Source: Owenia fusiformis (lineage: Eukaryota > Annelida > Polychaeta > Sabellida > Oweniidae). From it: 60,000 nt of DNA. Location of the stretch: the NCBI GenBank assembly GCA_903813345.2, contig CAIIXF020000010.1:27244425-27304424 (forward strand), written 5' to 3'. A model generated the notes under the pieces. That model was not told the origin of the DNA. It was given only the letters and a program-made list of their open reading frames with translations, and ran no database searches. Each line of letters begins with the position of its first letter. The first letter of the stretch is position 1. Made by a program: the position numbers and the translations under genes. Below are positions 46,831-58,039 of the stretch, piece by piece.

Positions 46831-49740
46831 TTAAACCCACAAGTATTTACTTATCACTTTTTGTCAGAGTTATAAATGAAAGACAAAAGGATGTGATGAG
46901 TTGCTAATTCCCCCTCCCCTATTCACCTCTCCCTACTCTTCTATTTCAGGTCGACTCTTATCAGAGGATAATGTCTGATAAGTCAAATTGGGTAATTAAG
47001 TTTACACTGTAGATACAAACATAACATATCCTGGTGTTTCTCAAGGAAGATAAGAGCAAGTTCCTGAGAAACTAAAGCATCTCTTACAACTAGTAATTAC
47101 CAACACATGATTTACACAATTTACACATTTCTTACACAAAATATTACATCAATTACGCTAAATTCCTTTTTTGTCAATAATAAAAGAAAGAGAATCATTC
47201 TGTGGAATCTCTACATAGTAACTATGGTCAGTTCATATGTTTTTTTGCAGTATCTGACATTCTACTTATGTCTCAAATCCAATATATTGTATCTTATTAT
47301 ATTAATGGGTTAAGAATTTACACTAAAATGATTATGCTTATATATTCAGTGTTAATCTTGCAGATTATGCAAACTGAATCATGAATTTAGCAAAGCAATT
47401 ATAGCATTGCAAAATTGAACAATTATTAAGAAAATAAAGGAATTTAGTTACATTCTAACCTAAATAAAATTGAATTAAAATCAAGATTTCAATTAAATCC
47501 TAGATAAGGTGAAACAGCCACAAACAAACCACACCAAAAATAAACTACTTTGACATAACTGCAGTAATCTCCAAAGAAACTTCTCAATGGGGTCCTAATT
47601 TTTCCAACTTTGGTGGAAACATCTCAATATTGCATTCGTTTCACAATATTTCCGGTAAGGTGGTAAGTAATTTTCAGATATGCAATAGAGCGATCACTTT
47701 GCCTAAAAACACACTATTACACAAAAATTCCTAATTATTATAGAATATAGGAGTTGGCAAACTACATAAATATTCAGTTTCTAAAAAGATGTCAGCACAT
47801 TTTACAATAAAAGACTGCACTTCCACTAATATATTTTTTCATACTATTATGTTTTGTGATTTCGAAATTTCATGGGTTTTAATTTTTGTTAACTTTCTGT
47901 TTTTCCAAATTCCACTGCTATTGATTTCCATGAATCTTCATACTTCCCAAATTTTTGAACCTTTTGATTTATCCTTTAAAGTCTGGTTACTAAGAGGTTC
48001 ATTTCGATTAAAATGTCATGCCTATCAGCATCAATCAATTATATCAGTTCAAAGCAACAATTACAATGATTTAATACATAATTAAACACACAAAACATGA
48101 AGATAAAAAATGAATACTTCAAGTGTCATCTGTTGCAGCATAATTGATTCTAATAGACATTATTATAGACTAGTTATTAAAACTTATCTAATTAATAGCT
48201 CATCAATCAATGTACCTACTACCCATCTATCAAATTATGTCAACTTACTCTTATAAGTTTCTTCATTTATAATCTTATCACTTTCTCTAATTTTCAGCCT
48301 TACTTTTGTCATATCCTAGCCAGTAAAAAGGGGAGGGGCATTGAATTCTTTGCTTTCTTATTTTTTGGCTATTATAGCTATTTTTACAAATATACCTTTT
48401 TAACATTTCTTAACATAATTAAATAGAACATGATATTTCATTGTTCAATAAATGTTAACTACATGTACACCCCACTATGTGCCCTGCCTTTGTGTACCCC
48501 GCCTTTCTCTGATATAGGATGGGAACTACATGTATTTAGGAGGAGAGGGGTAGACTTATATATCAAAGATGGAAATGTTCCTCATACCATATGCCTTAAG
48601 GTAAGTTTTTTCCTGTATCATAAATATTTGAGTTTTCCTGTTTGGCTTTTTCCTACTTCATAAATATTTCAGCTATAAAATTTGAAATTTTTCTTTTGAA
48701 TGTGTACCATGAAACAACCTAAAAACAATTGAAAAAAGTCTTTTATCCTCTGTTTTTCTTTGAAAAGTAACTTGACATCAATTCACTTACCAAGTGTTGT
48801 AAATCTTGTACATGGCCTCTGGTAATCCTTAGATGCACAAGTCCTTCAGGATATGATGTAACTGCTACAATGGGATATGGTGTAACTGCGAAACTGCTAC
48901 AATACCATATGACATCACTGCAACATCTTGGGATGTCTCAGCTGCGTACACCCCAACACCCGACTCCCTTGTCACCATACACCACCTCAATTGAAGAATA
49001 TATTTTTTATATGATTTAGTACTTTCTCTTAATAGTACATGATTGACATTCTCCAACTTAGAGATTTGGTTTGAAAACTGCATTGAAAATAAAGACAATC
49101 AATGAAATAACATTTACATGCACTTGTTGATGTCTTCAAAAAAACTTACATAATCTAAGAAAAAATTATTTACCTAATTTCCTCTTCTTCTTTTCAACTA
49201 CAGCATGATAATGGGAGTTGAACTCATTGCCTGAAATATCTCATTTAAAGACACCTGGTACATATTGTCATAATATATACAAGGTGGCTAAAAAGTACAT
49301 TTGAATATATCAAGCCTATTATGACAGCTGAAACATGTGTTATAAAATGATAACCTAATTTTCTACAAAATGTTACATAATATGTTATGTGACATATTGC
49401 GCATGGATTAATAATGCTGTTTCTTCATGTATTGTACTTATAAATTGCTATTAAAGAGGGATGTTGCGATAGGAGAGTGCAATCAAGGTCCACTTGATTT
49501 TTTGCATGTTGAGCCGTATCACATATTCACCCATCTACTTACCAAAGAAGAAGTCCAAAATCTGCCACTTTATGTGCTAATTTTGTGACTGTGTGACTAG
49601 TCGAATTATTTTTATCAAAATTAATCTGAAACTTGAATTAACCAGGAAATGCATATTTCATCTGATTGGTAATTTATCAGTAAGCACTGTCACATGACCA
49701 AAGGAGACCTATAAAAAAAATTAACAACCAGAACAACGGC
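46831..49740. other. Gene-poor region with one exon candidate
   Basis: AT-rich. At 48518-48600 (plus) a pyrimidine-rich acceptor ending GATATAG and a donor CTTAAG/GTAAGT enclose 83 bases with one open frame, reading WELHVFRRRGVDLYIKDG. The splice signals are good but the peptide is unrecognised. Other frames (47107-47313, 47789-48085, 48865-49098) are incidental. Confidence 0.2.
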
Positions 49741-49744
49741 AACG

Positions 49745-50300
49745 CCAAAGCGTAGCGAATCCCATCGAACAGCCATGGCTGGCATATTTACAAACAAAGT
49801 ATATAGCACAAATGGCAGCCATTTTTCAAAATGGCCACCTTCTACCATTAGACAGTGTCATTAGACAGTGTGCCATGCTTATAGTATTTACATACCAAAT
49901 ATAAACAAAATCGCTCCACTACTTTTCGAGTTATAGTAAAATACGTCCAAATGACAGCCATTTTTCAAAATGGCCACCTTCTACCAATAGTGTCATTAGA
50001 CAGTGTGCCATGCTTATAGTATTCACATACCAAATATGAACAAAATCGCTCCACTACTTTTCGAGTTATAGTAAAATACGTTAAAATGGCGGCCATTTTG
50101 AAAAATGGCCGCCTTCTACCAAAAGTGTCATTAGACAGTGTGCCATGCTTAAAGTATTCACATACCAAATATGAACAAAATCGCTCCACTACTTTTCGAA
50201 TTATAGTAAAATATGTTAAAATGGCGGCCATTTTGAAAAATGGCGGCCATTTTTCAAAACGGCGTTCCCTATATCCCTCTGAACTTCGTTCGATGGGATA
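49745..50300. repeat. Three ~136-bp tandem repeats between short inverted ends
   Basis: CGCTCCACTACTTTTCGAGT recurs at about 49911, 50047 and 50184. Each unit also carries AAAATGGC(C/G)GCC words and TTAGACAGTGTGCCATGCTT. GAATCCCATCGAAC at about 49759 is mirrored by GTTCGATGGGAT at about 50289, so the block may be one mobile unit. The minus-strand frame at 49965-50231 is a repeat-derived duplicate peptide; I do not accept it as a gene. Confidence 0.8.
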
Positions 50301-50594
50301 ATCATCTTTGAATCTGATTGGCTGCCTGGCTCATGGCACATGTAGAGTTTGATAGAGTTTTCCCTCAATTGCTGCGATCAAACTCGATTGTGTATTCTGA
50401 CAATTGGTTGTTCTGTTGATTTTCTGGATATATTGGCAATACTATATGCAAAAGTTGGTCTAAAGATATATCTATTAAACTTATGTAAGTTATTATATAA
50501 GCTATTATAATAACACCGGAATAGCCTGACAACGGTATAGTCAGATACCGCTGTCACAAATGGCGGACATAACAGTCCCTTCAATTAGATGTTC

Positions 50595-50793
50595 ATGAAC
50601 TGTATACATGTATGTTTAATAGAGCACCTAGACTAAATTCCTTTTGAACAACAATCAATCAAAGTGTCTTTATACTCATTGTACAGTTAATAAGTCAATT
50701 AGATTTTAATGAACTGTATGTTTAATAGAGCACCTAGACTAAATACTTTTTGAACAACAATCAATCAAAGTGTCTTTGTATTCATTGTACAGT
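50595..50793. repeat. Tandem duplication of ~120 bp
   Basis: GAACAACAATCAATCAAAGT and the surrounding AATAGAGCACCTAGACTAAA and CATTGTACAGTTAA words occur twice in direct order. The first copy preserves the sequence that the MITE at 50797 interrupts in the second. Confidence 0.85.
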
Positions 50794-50796
50794 TAA

Positions 50797-51007
50797 CAGG
50801 CCCGTAGCCAGGATTTGCCAAGGGGGGGTTCAGTTTTCAAAAATTTCCAGGGCGGGTTCACATTTGACAATTTTGGCCCAAATATGGCTAAAATCACTTG
50901 AAAAGTGCTCAAAATGGTGAAAAACTGCATGATTTTGAAAGAATTTTTGGCCAGGGGGGGGGGGGGGTTCGCCCGAACCCTGCGAACCCCCCCTGGCTAC
51001 GGGCCTG
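50797..51007. mobile_element. Intact GTAGCCAGG-type MITE, 211 bp
   Basis: Perfect 16-bp inverted ends CAGGCCCGTAGCCAGG. GTTAA flanks both sides (50792-50796 and 51008-51012). The neighbouring duplicate reads CATTGTACAGTTAATAA without the element, which gives the empty site and supports a 5-bp target duplication, or TTAA if one end base is assigned differently. G and C runs sit just inside the right part, and GGTTCGCCCGAACCC forms a small hairpin. No coding capacity. Confidence 0.9.
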
Positions 51008-51389
51008 GTTAATAATGTTCTACCATTGAAATAAAGTCTTTAATCAAAATGAGATATGGGACAACAGAGACCGTAAACACATATACCATTCTTTTTGTAA
51101 ATTATTTCAAATTCAGATTCTGTTATCACTGACGATATCGAAAACCCTATATTATTGCAATTCATGACCATATGTGATCGAAATTGGGATTTCATATGAT
51201 ACATCATCACAAGAGCTTAATACATGCATAGAATTAGCGACGATAAAATCCCATGAAATGAGGACCAAGTGATTAAAGAGTTGAAGCGACGGTTATGTCT
51301 GCCATTTGTGACAATGGTATCTGACTTTACCGTTGTCAGGCTATTCCGGTGTGCTTTAAAGATGTAATGATAATAGCACAATGAAACAA

Positions 51390-51490
51390 TCAGTAAGAAT
51401 TTGTTACAGAAGCCAACCACCAACCGCTGGATGCCGTCACAAAAAACGGGGACCATAACAATATGTCACCACTTCTTTGTGGTGACATAA
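51390..51490. repeat. Dispersed repeat, second copy of the 35.70-35.81 kb end
   Basis: TTTGTTACAGAAGCCAACCA and GGGGACCATAACAATATGTC match 35697-35810. The end forms a hairpin, TGTCACCACTTCTTTGTGGT followed by GACA. Confidence 0.75.
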
Positions 51491-52378
51491 TGAGGTACTA
51501 TATATGATACCATTGTCATCACTTAAGATAAAGGGCAACCATTTTTAAATTAATGTACTCATAATTATGAAATATGTACTCTGAAGGATAATTTGCTATC
51601 TGAAATCTAAAATAAGTGGTTTCATAGGTTCATGATTTGAACATTTTGTACTTACAAGAGCAATTGCCCAGAAACCTGGGTTCGATCCCACTGGGGTGAA
51701 ATGACTTTTTCATATCAGCCCTTAGCACAGGATCTCATTCTGTGTTTTCATTAATGTATACCAGTATACTGACAACTGCTTTTGGACTTCTTGTGTATTT
51801 AAAGGTTTCGTGATCAGAAAGCAGCTAAGCCTCTGCCAAAGTGATGCATTTCAAACTTGCAAAATTTGGGAACAAAAATGTTTTGTTTATGAATATATAA
51901 AGAGATGTTTTATTTTCTATAACTAATCATGTTTGTTTCAATTCCAAATGTCGATTGGAGGTCAATGTTGTTTCAAATTGCTCGTATACTGTTCAAATAT
52001 GTGAATTTAGTTTTATACCTGAATGTTGGGATCTTTATAATAGCATCATTCCCAAGTCAGGTTATTCCCTTAGACTAAGGATCCCCATGTGGATGATAAT
52101 ATTTTCTGATCGTGATTACATTGTGCATCAGTCAGTATGTCTTAATGTCAAACTATATATCTGATTCATAAGTCTCCTCTGGTTGAGCATATATTGGGAT
52201 TTGGTCGCATGCAACAAATAACTTGCAAATAATGAGTGTGTGTGTTGATAATTGCAAAGTTTTACCTGATGTGCCACTTGCTCTCCCCACTATGGTGAAA
52301 TATCACTTTCTCTATAGAGTATATCATGAAGTTCACCACACAACTGAGTATTGAAATTAAATTGTTCAACAATTCTCA
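51491..52378. other. Intergenic region, no gene seen
   Basis: The open frame at 51955-52164 is unrecognised. A GGTTCGATCCC word at 51679-51689 resembles a tRNA B box but stands alone. Confidence 0.4.
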
Positions 52379-52379
52379 G

Positions 52380-52750
52380 TATTGTTTACCAAGCAACTCT
52401 GTCATGTTCTACCAACATCCTGTCACTTTTTTTATCAATAATATTCAATCTGTTTAGATGTTCATCAAGCAACTCAGTCATGCTGAAAAGCACCTTGGCA
52501 TTGTTTATCAACAATAGCGACTGAGTTTAAATGTTAACCAAGCAACTTAGTAATATTCACCAAGCAACTCAGCAATATTCATCAAGCAACTCAGTAATGT
52601 TCACCAAACAACTCAGTATTGTTCTCCAAGCAACTCAGTATTGGTCACCAAGCAACTCAGATTGGTCGCCAAGCAACTCAGTATTGTTCACCAAGCAACT
52701 CAGTATTGTTCACCAAGCAATTCAGCATTGTTCACAAAGCAACTCCATAA
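52380..52750. repeat. ~22-bp minisatellite
   Basis: CACCAAGCAACTCAGTATTG then TT repeats with drift; the regular part is 52535-52745. Scattered copies begin at about 52388. The open frame at 52531-52857 only follows the repeat. Confidence 0.85.
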
Positions 52751-52754
52751 TCCT

Positions 52755-53412
52755 GTTGGACTCTAGATCATTGCAAAGTCTGTTGTATCAAAGAGTTCCT
52801 GAGCTGACTCATGAGAGCCATATTGCCCCAGCATGTGTCGTATGTCTGAAAGTATAATCATGTATGAATTTCACATATATTACCATGATATTCCATGACT
52901 TATGTAGACCCTGACATCAAGAGACAAGATCAAGAGCAAGATTACTTAGATCACATATCAAGGTCAGGATACAATGATGGTCATTATCTAAGTTTTCAAA
53001 ATGGCAGACAGGAATAAATGATTCTTAACTTTTTGTTTTTGTTGGTTTAATGCACTTTACTGTGGATTTTTGCCTTTTAAATCCTGCCTGCACAAAACAT
53101 TACAAATGCTTTCTGTATTATGTATGAATGGCAAAAAAAAGAAATCCTTCGTTAACTTAGGGTATGGTGACATAAATTACAGAGAAATCTAATAGTCATG
53201 CGATATCAACTGACATTTACGGGCATGTATCTTGGAAAATATTAAGTCATGGTAAACATAATGATGATAGAAAATGATGGTGGAAATGGAAGTTAAATTT
53301 AATGATTTAATCAAACGAGAGGATCAGTGTACATTAATCCAACTAAAACAATACCCCGATTAAGATTCTGAAGGCCCATGAAGTGAACCATAGAAAAGAT
53401 GGAAGTTATATG
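52755..53412. other. Intergenic or 3' region of the PMF1-like gene
   Basis: AT-rich, no array. If the PMF1-like gene has a further 3' exon it could lie here, but I could not identify one. Confidence 0.35.
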
Positions 53413-53414
53413 CT

Positions 53415-53760
53415 TATATATTTAGCAGTTATGTCCCTCTCATTGAATATATGCCTTAGGTCTGTCACCAATATAGCCCGAGCTTGCGAGGGTTATATTA
53501 CGACAGACCGAAGGCATATATTCAATGATACGGACATAACTGTTGTATTACATACTTTTATATCATGGCTACGTTATATCAATGACGCCACGTGTCTGTG
53601 TGTGAGTGAAATTAGGAAGAAATGAAACATGACGTCCCGATGACGTCATAAGATTGTCATGGTAAAAGGTTTGGCGGCTATACAGGAATATATAGCCGAC
53701 CTTCAGCTCCATTGACTTCAATACAAATGCTTCGCTGGGTATGTAATACAGAAGTTATAT
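53415..53760. mobile_element. Foldback element at the 3' end of the PMF1-like gene
   Basis: The left arm (53426-53467) has AGTTATGTCC, CATTGAATATATGCCTTAGG and TCTGTC. The right arm (53500-53541) is the near-complement. The loop is itself a hairpin, AATATAGCCC against GGGTTATATT. GTATTACATAC at about 53546 is mirrored by GTATGTAATAC at about 53738, and the pair encloses a GACGTCATAAG-containing stretch. The design resembles the element at 22340-22675. Confidence 0.65.
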
Positions 53761-53806
53761 AGGACATGTATACAAAAGGCCAAGGCAAAGACTCCTTGAT
53801 AAATAC

Positions 53807-55378
53807 CTGATGAATATTCTGTGTTTTTGCCTCTAATTTTTTCTGTGAGGCCTCAAGATGTTTTTGACGGTGAGCCATAGCTTTTTCCAGACTTTTATTT
53901 TCTTCTTCAATAGATGTTAAGATTCTCTGAAGCTTTTGTTTTTGTCTGACTTTGATAGGCATTAGGTGTGATCTCATGTCAGCATCCACATCACCACTGG
54001 GTCTCCTGTGTAAATATGAGTAAACTTTACATAATGTATTATATATTATCTTTAATGATGTCCACTGGGCAAAGTTGAAAATGATGAACACTAACCTAGT
54101 TTTTGTTGTCATACATGTAATATAAAGTAAACACTAAGTGTTTCTCTGAGTTTAAGAAAAAGTTAAAATACTCCAAAGTTTGTTTTGGTGTGAATATCTG
54201 ATTTTTACACGGGAAACAACGAAGAAGCGCCCCACATTTTGATTCACAAGGTTTCGATTGTTCCTACCTCACCTTGTGTAAATAAACCCCAGCTGAGTTC
54301 ACTCTCAATATTGCTCCTCTTGGCAGTTGCCCGCATAGTTTTGTGAGACGCCACAAAACCAATCGGCCAATCAACAATGCAATATTTATTTAGTCCATAT
54401 AGACATTTTCAATATTTTGTCACGTGACGAAGCAGAGCGTTCTGATTGGGTCTGTGGACTTAACACTGGGCCATGAACCGCCACATATGAATAGGACCTT
54501 TTATGCCACAGGATCTCTAGACCCAGTGAATAAAGACGATGGCGTCCCACCCACTTTTGTCAAATATTAACACTTCAGGGGCCGCTTGCTTAGAAAAAAG
54601 CACACTAATTATGGTTATTAAAGTTTTAATAGCCTTTGTTGCCTGTAAGAATCCCAAAAAACTATATTTGAGAAAAAATCCAAATACTATTTAAAAAATC
54701 TAAACCTCCATGAGAGAACATACTCAATAGTTTTCATTTTTCACTTATTTCATCTTTTCAGGCAGTGCCAGATGCCATAATAATTACTAGAGACTGTGTC
54801 ATATAATAAATGAAATGTCAAGTACTTCAACAATAGTAACCATGTGAAATAAATGTCAATTTCTCAGATTTCACTGAACCTACCATGCTATTCTGTCAGG
54901 GGAATCTGCAACAATTTTCTCCAAATCTTCAAGAAGCGGGATCACCTTTTCTTCTTCCAACATTCCATCAACTTCTTGCTACAATTCCAATACAGATATA
55001 GAATATTAAAACTATAAAGTTTAAACATTATGTACCTGATGATGACACACAGAATTTTGTTTGATAGATGTAAGGGTGATTGTGCTCAGTCAATTGTTTA
55101 TCACATCTATTTTTCTACAACTTTTGGGCCAGTTCATGTCTGTACTCACGTTCCTCTTTACTTGCATTAAATTAGTAATCTAAGAAAAATCCAACATCTT
55201 TTTTTTTTAATTTGAACTACATATAAATTATGGTTAAATTATATTTTAGTTAAAATACATGTAGTTACTAACCTTTATGACAGTTTCAAGTTGTTTGGAA
55301 AACTGTGTATGGATATTTTTCAGCATTTTTGGTTGCTTCTCAAAAATTGGCTGAAAGTTCTTGACAAATAACTTCAAC
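53807..55378 (-). CDS. PMF1-like kinetochore protein (Nnf1 family), partial, three exons found
   Basis: Homologue of polyamine-modulated factor 1, a coiled-coil subunit of the MIS12 complex, which links centromeric chromatin to the NDC80 complex at the kinetochore. Exons on the minus strand: 55378-55273, 54978-54884 and 54005-53807, all with GT-AG borders. Exon 1 found encodes LKLFVKNFQPIFEKQPKMLK onward. Exon 2 encodes QEVDGMLEEEKVIPLLEDLE, then KIVADSPDRIA. The Trp codon is split across the next intron, giving AWRPSGD, a block also present in vertebrate PMF1. The last exon gives a charged coiled coil, RQKQKLQRILTSIEEENKSL onward. The frame is continuous through all three junctions, about 133 residues. 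Fit to the vertebrate protein is gap-free around exons 1 and 2. The first ~60 residues (first coding exon) lie upstream and were not found. I end at a CAG/GTATTT donor at 53807; reading on to the stop at 53678 adds 43 residues unlike the family, derived from the neighbouring foldback. Confidence 0.8.
54006..54883. other. Intron of the PMF1-like gene
   Basis: Contains a CpG-richer block at about 54210-54540 with CCAAT-type words (CCAATCGGCCAATCA) and CACGTG, unlike the surrounding AT-rich intron. It may be an inserted repeat or an internal regulatory region. Confidence 0.35.
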
Positions 55379-56345
55379 CTATAAGTAAATAAAAGATATT
55401 ATAACACACCTATGATGATGTATAGTGTAAACTGTTCACAAGACAGCAGGCCAATATAACCTTTGAAAAGCCCGCTAACTTTATGATTGGTCAAGCACTG
55501 GGACTACGTCATACGTAGGCAATGTTATGAGTGTATTTTCTCTATGTATAATCCATCTCCAGGGGTTTCATTAGCAGAAGGCAACAGGTGATTTTCACAG
55601 GTTGATTTCATGAAATCGCCTGTTGTTTTTAGGGACTTTTCAACTGTTCCATGTTAAATATATGATTTCCATTAATTTTGCATGTTGTTTTCATTTATTT
55701 AGCCTGTTGCGAGAAATTCTAGTGAAACCCCTGGTCTCATTACTTTTCATAGTCACATGTATCACCCAATGAAGTATTCAAAGTCCTCTTTATTATATTT
55801 AATGCACGCTGGCATTCAACCCATTGGTGATACTGTGCTCTGAAGCCATCAGTGAAACTTGTTCAAAGGGCTATCTGGACTGCAGTTGAAAATTCCTGCA
55901 TACATTTAGTTCCATACTGTACATTTCTTAACTAAACCATCACCCTATAGAAAAACACTAAAATCAAGGATTTTGTCATCATAGCATCTTTGCACCTGAT
56001 TCATAATTTCTTGCCTTCATTTGCACACATTGCTAGAATTCCATAATGGTAAGTTGTGTGACATTATGTGCCCAGCCTACCCAAAAGTCAAGTTTCCATA
56101 GTAACCGTTAATGGACAGGGTGGCAAAGGGTTAAACACTAGTTTACTAGCTGTATCAATAATATGTACCGGTAATTACAATTAATCTTTGGTATAACATG
56201 TAGGCATGTCAGGGACTGTTGACAGTACAAATTTGAACCAAAAGTTTTACGGTCAATGTGTACTTTCACACATTTTAATGCAAATATGGACTTCAACTTC
56301 CTCACATTGTCAACATCTTTCAGTTTTGCAAAAAGAGTGCACTAA
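55379..56345. other. Upstream intron of the PMF1-like gene, no exon found
   Basis: AT-rich. The missing first coding exon should lie here or further right. I examined AG/GT donors on the minus strand, and none gave an ATG-initiated frame in the right phase. Confidence 0.35.
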
Positions 56346-56489
56346 TGTACCTAGAAAAGAGTGTGGAGAATATCCTGTTCATAAAATGTATGAAAAATGA
56401 GAAAATTCAGTGACCTACTTTTTGAAAGTATAAATAAGTAGGTCACTTTGTTGTCCCATCTTATTTACAACACTCTTTTCTCGGTACCT
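56346..56489. repeat. Foldback disturbed by the hAT insertion
   Basis: GTACCTAGAAAAGAGTGT at about 56346 is mirrored by ACACTCTTTTCTCGGTACC at 56470-56488, with an inner hairpin AGTGACCTAC against GTAGGTCACT (about 56410-56449). Confidence 0.65.
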
Positions 56490-56492
56490 TCA

Positions 56493-57349
56493 TAGAGGCT
56501 GACGGTAATTCCGGTTATACGGTTTCGGTACGGAATTGAGCATTTACCGGTATTGAAATTATTAACCGGTTAACCGACGATAATCCCCGGGGAAATAAAA
56601 GACACGTCGTTTTTTAATTATTTCGTTTAATTTCCACTTTCACGATGAGTACATTTTCATAGACATTTAGATGTCCATGTTTGGCAGTTCAGGTGTGATT
56701 TCCATGTTTGGCAGTTCAGGTGTGATGTCCATGTTTGGCAGTTCGGGTGTAGTAGCTTCATGCTCAGGCTCAGATTTGGTTGTAGTTATGTTTGTAATAA
56801 TTTTCGCATTAAATTGAAGTCAATTAGTCAACATTAGATAAAATGCCGTGTTTTTTACAGAATGTTTTCAATGATTGGTTTAAGAGAAAAACATTGTTGA
56901 ATTCAGTTCTCCATATCGATACCACTCCTTTACAAACAACAAGGCATTGACAACCTCAGGTTGAAGTCGTGCCCGTTTGGAAGTGGTGGTGTTGCCAGCT
57001 GCATCGAATCTATTTTACCTACCCCACCCCCATGTATACTGCACGTCGCTTGCTATTACAGTTGAGAAATGGTTTGAAATGTGTAATACATTTATTTTAA
57101 AACTAAATATACATCTTGATTCGTAAGATAGTTACATACTATTTCGTGAAGTTCATCAGTATGGGTTCAAATCGGTCTCGCACCATGTATGCATATATAC
57201 TTGAGAACCTACGGAGAGAGTTAGGAACAAAGTGGGGGTGGCAGCGCATTGGCATTTTATCTTACATATCTTTACCGGTATTTCGGTAACGGTACGGTTA
57301 TTAGCGTGATGGTTACCGGTACTGGTTTTCAGTACCGTTGCGACCTCTA
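56493..57349. mobile_element. 857-bp hAT element with 8-bp target duplication
   Basis: TACCTTCA occurs on both sides (56485-56492 and 57350-57357). The ends are TAGAGGCTGACGGTA on the left and the complement of TAGAGGTCGCAACGGTACTG on the right. Many ACCGGTA words lie in both subterminal regions. Inside are three copies of a 30-bp ATGTTTGGCAGTTCAGGTGT unit (about 56672-56752) and a transposase fragment. The 8-bp duplication and the protein fragment agree on the hAT superfamily. Confidence 0.88.
56880..57010 (-). pseudogene. hAT transposase C-terminal fragment
   Basis: The minus-strand frame reads FDAAGNTTTSKRARLQPEVV, then NALLFVKEW, and ends at a stop at 56880-56882. This matches the end of the hAT dimerisation domain, where ERVFSxAGN..T..R..L.P..V..L.FL..N is typical. 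Catalytic regions are absent, so this is an internally deleted copy. Confidence 0.82.
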
Positions 57350-57357
57350 TACCTTCA

Positions 57358-58035
57358 GTGTTTGTGTTAACGCCATTTTTTCATTATTTTGTCAAAATAT
57401 TCCAAAAAGTTGTTTTTCTTATTTGGATATTTATTTTTTACGGACTGGCAATAAGTGTGAAATTAGTGTATTAATTTTTGAAAATGTCAGTCCTCTATCT
57501 TGCCCTACTAGGAGACTATAGAGTGCTGACAATTGTCAGTACGAGAGACTGCCCAGTGAGTATTTGCTACCATACCGACAAGTCGTACTCTATACAACAT
57601 GTTAAGAGATAAAGTGATGTGTTTGGTATCCAATAAATGTCACTGTCAGGTTATACAAGTTCCTGTGCTAAGATATTGAATTTGATTTTCATTTTGAATG
57701 AAAAATATTACTGAACACAGCTGGCTCAAAAGCCAGCTGACGAACTGTTAAAATACACCATCTTGTGAAGTGGTTTTCTCCAACTTCCAGCAAAGCGCGC
57801 TGGAATAAGAAACGGTATTTAAGAAGACAATTGAACGTAACTTGCCCTTTTCATGACACATGGTGACAATAAGTCCTACTTGTCGTGTAATTGCAGTGGA
57901 GAAATTCCAGAACTGGCGCGCACCATTTTTTAACTTTTTGCACATGCGCATTGTACTTTTTATGCGCATGGGTATTACCGCTTAAAGATCATTTGACTGT
58001 TCATATTTAGCCAACACAAGTTATTTTGTAGCAAA
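57358..58035. other. Intergenic region, no gene seen
   Basis: The minus-strand frame at 57748-57969 is unrecognised. Local CpG and GCGC words rise toward 57950. Confidence 0.4.
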
Positions 58036-58039
58036 TTTT

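Larger units (their letters stand above)
50513..51352. repeat. Foldback with ~73-bp inverted arms
   Basis: The left arm (50513-50586) contains ACCGGAATAGCCTGACAACG and GTCACAAATGGCGGACATAA. The right arm (51280-51352) is the complement of both in reverse order. A tandem duplication and a MITE lie between. Confidence 0.85.

Noticed and set aside
49965-50231. Duplicated minus-strand peptide starting MAAILTYFTI
   Set aside because: Repeat-derived; no signal, domain or start context, and the units also contain palindromic AAAATGGC words that explain the open frame.
51655-51700. tRNA gene or tRNA-derived SINE
   Set aside because: A good B box (GGTTCGATCCC) is present, but I find no A box at the right distance and no complete cloverleaf or T-arm pairing.
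53678-53806. Read-through C-terminus of the PMF1-like gene
   Set aside because: The residues after NIHQ do not resemble the family, and a CAG/GTATTT donor lies exactly there. Kept only as an alternative.
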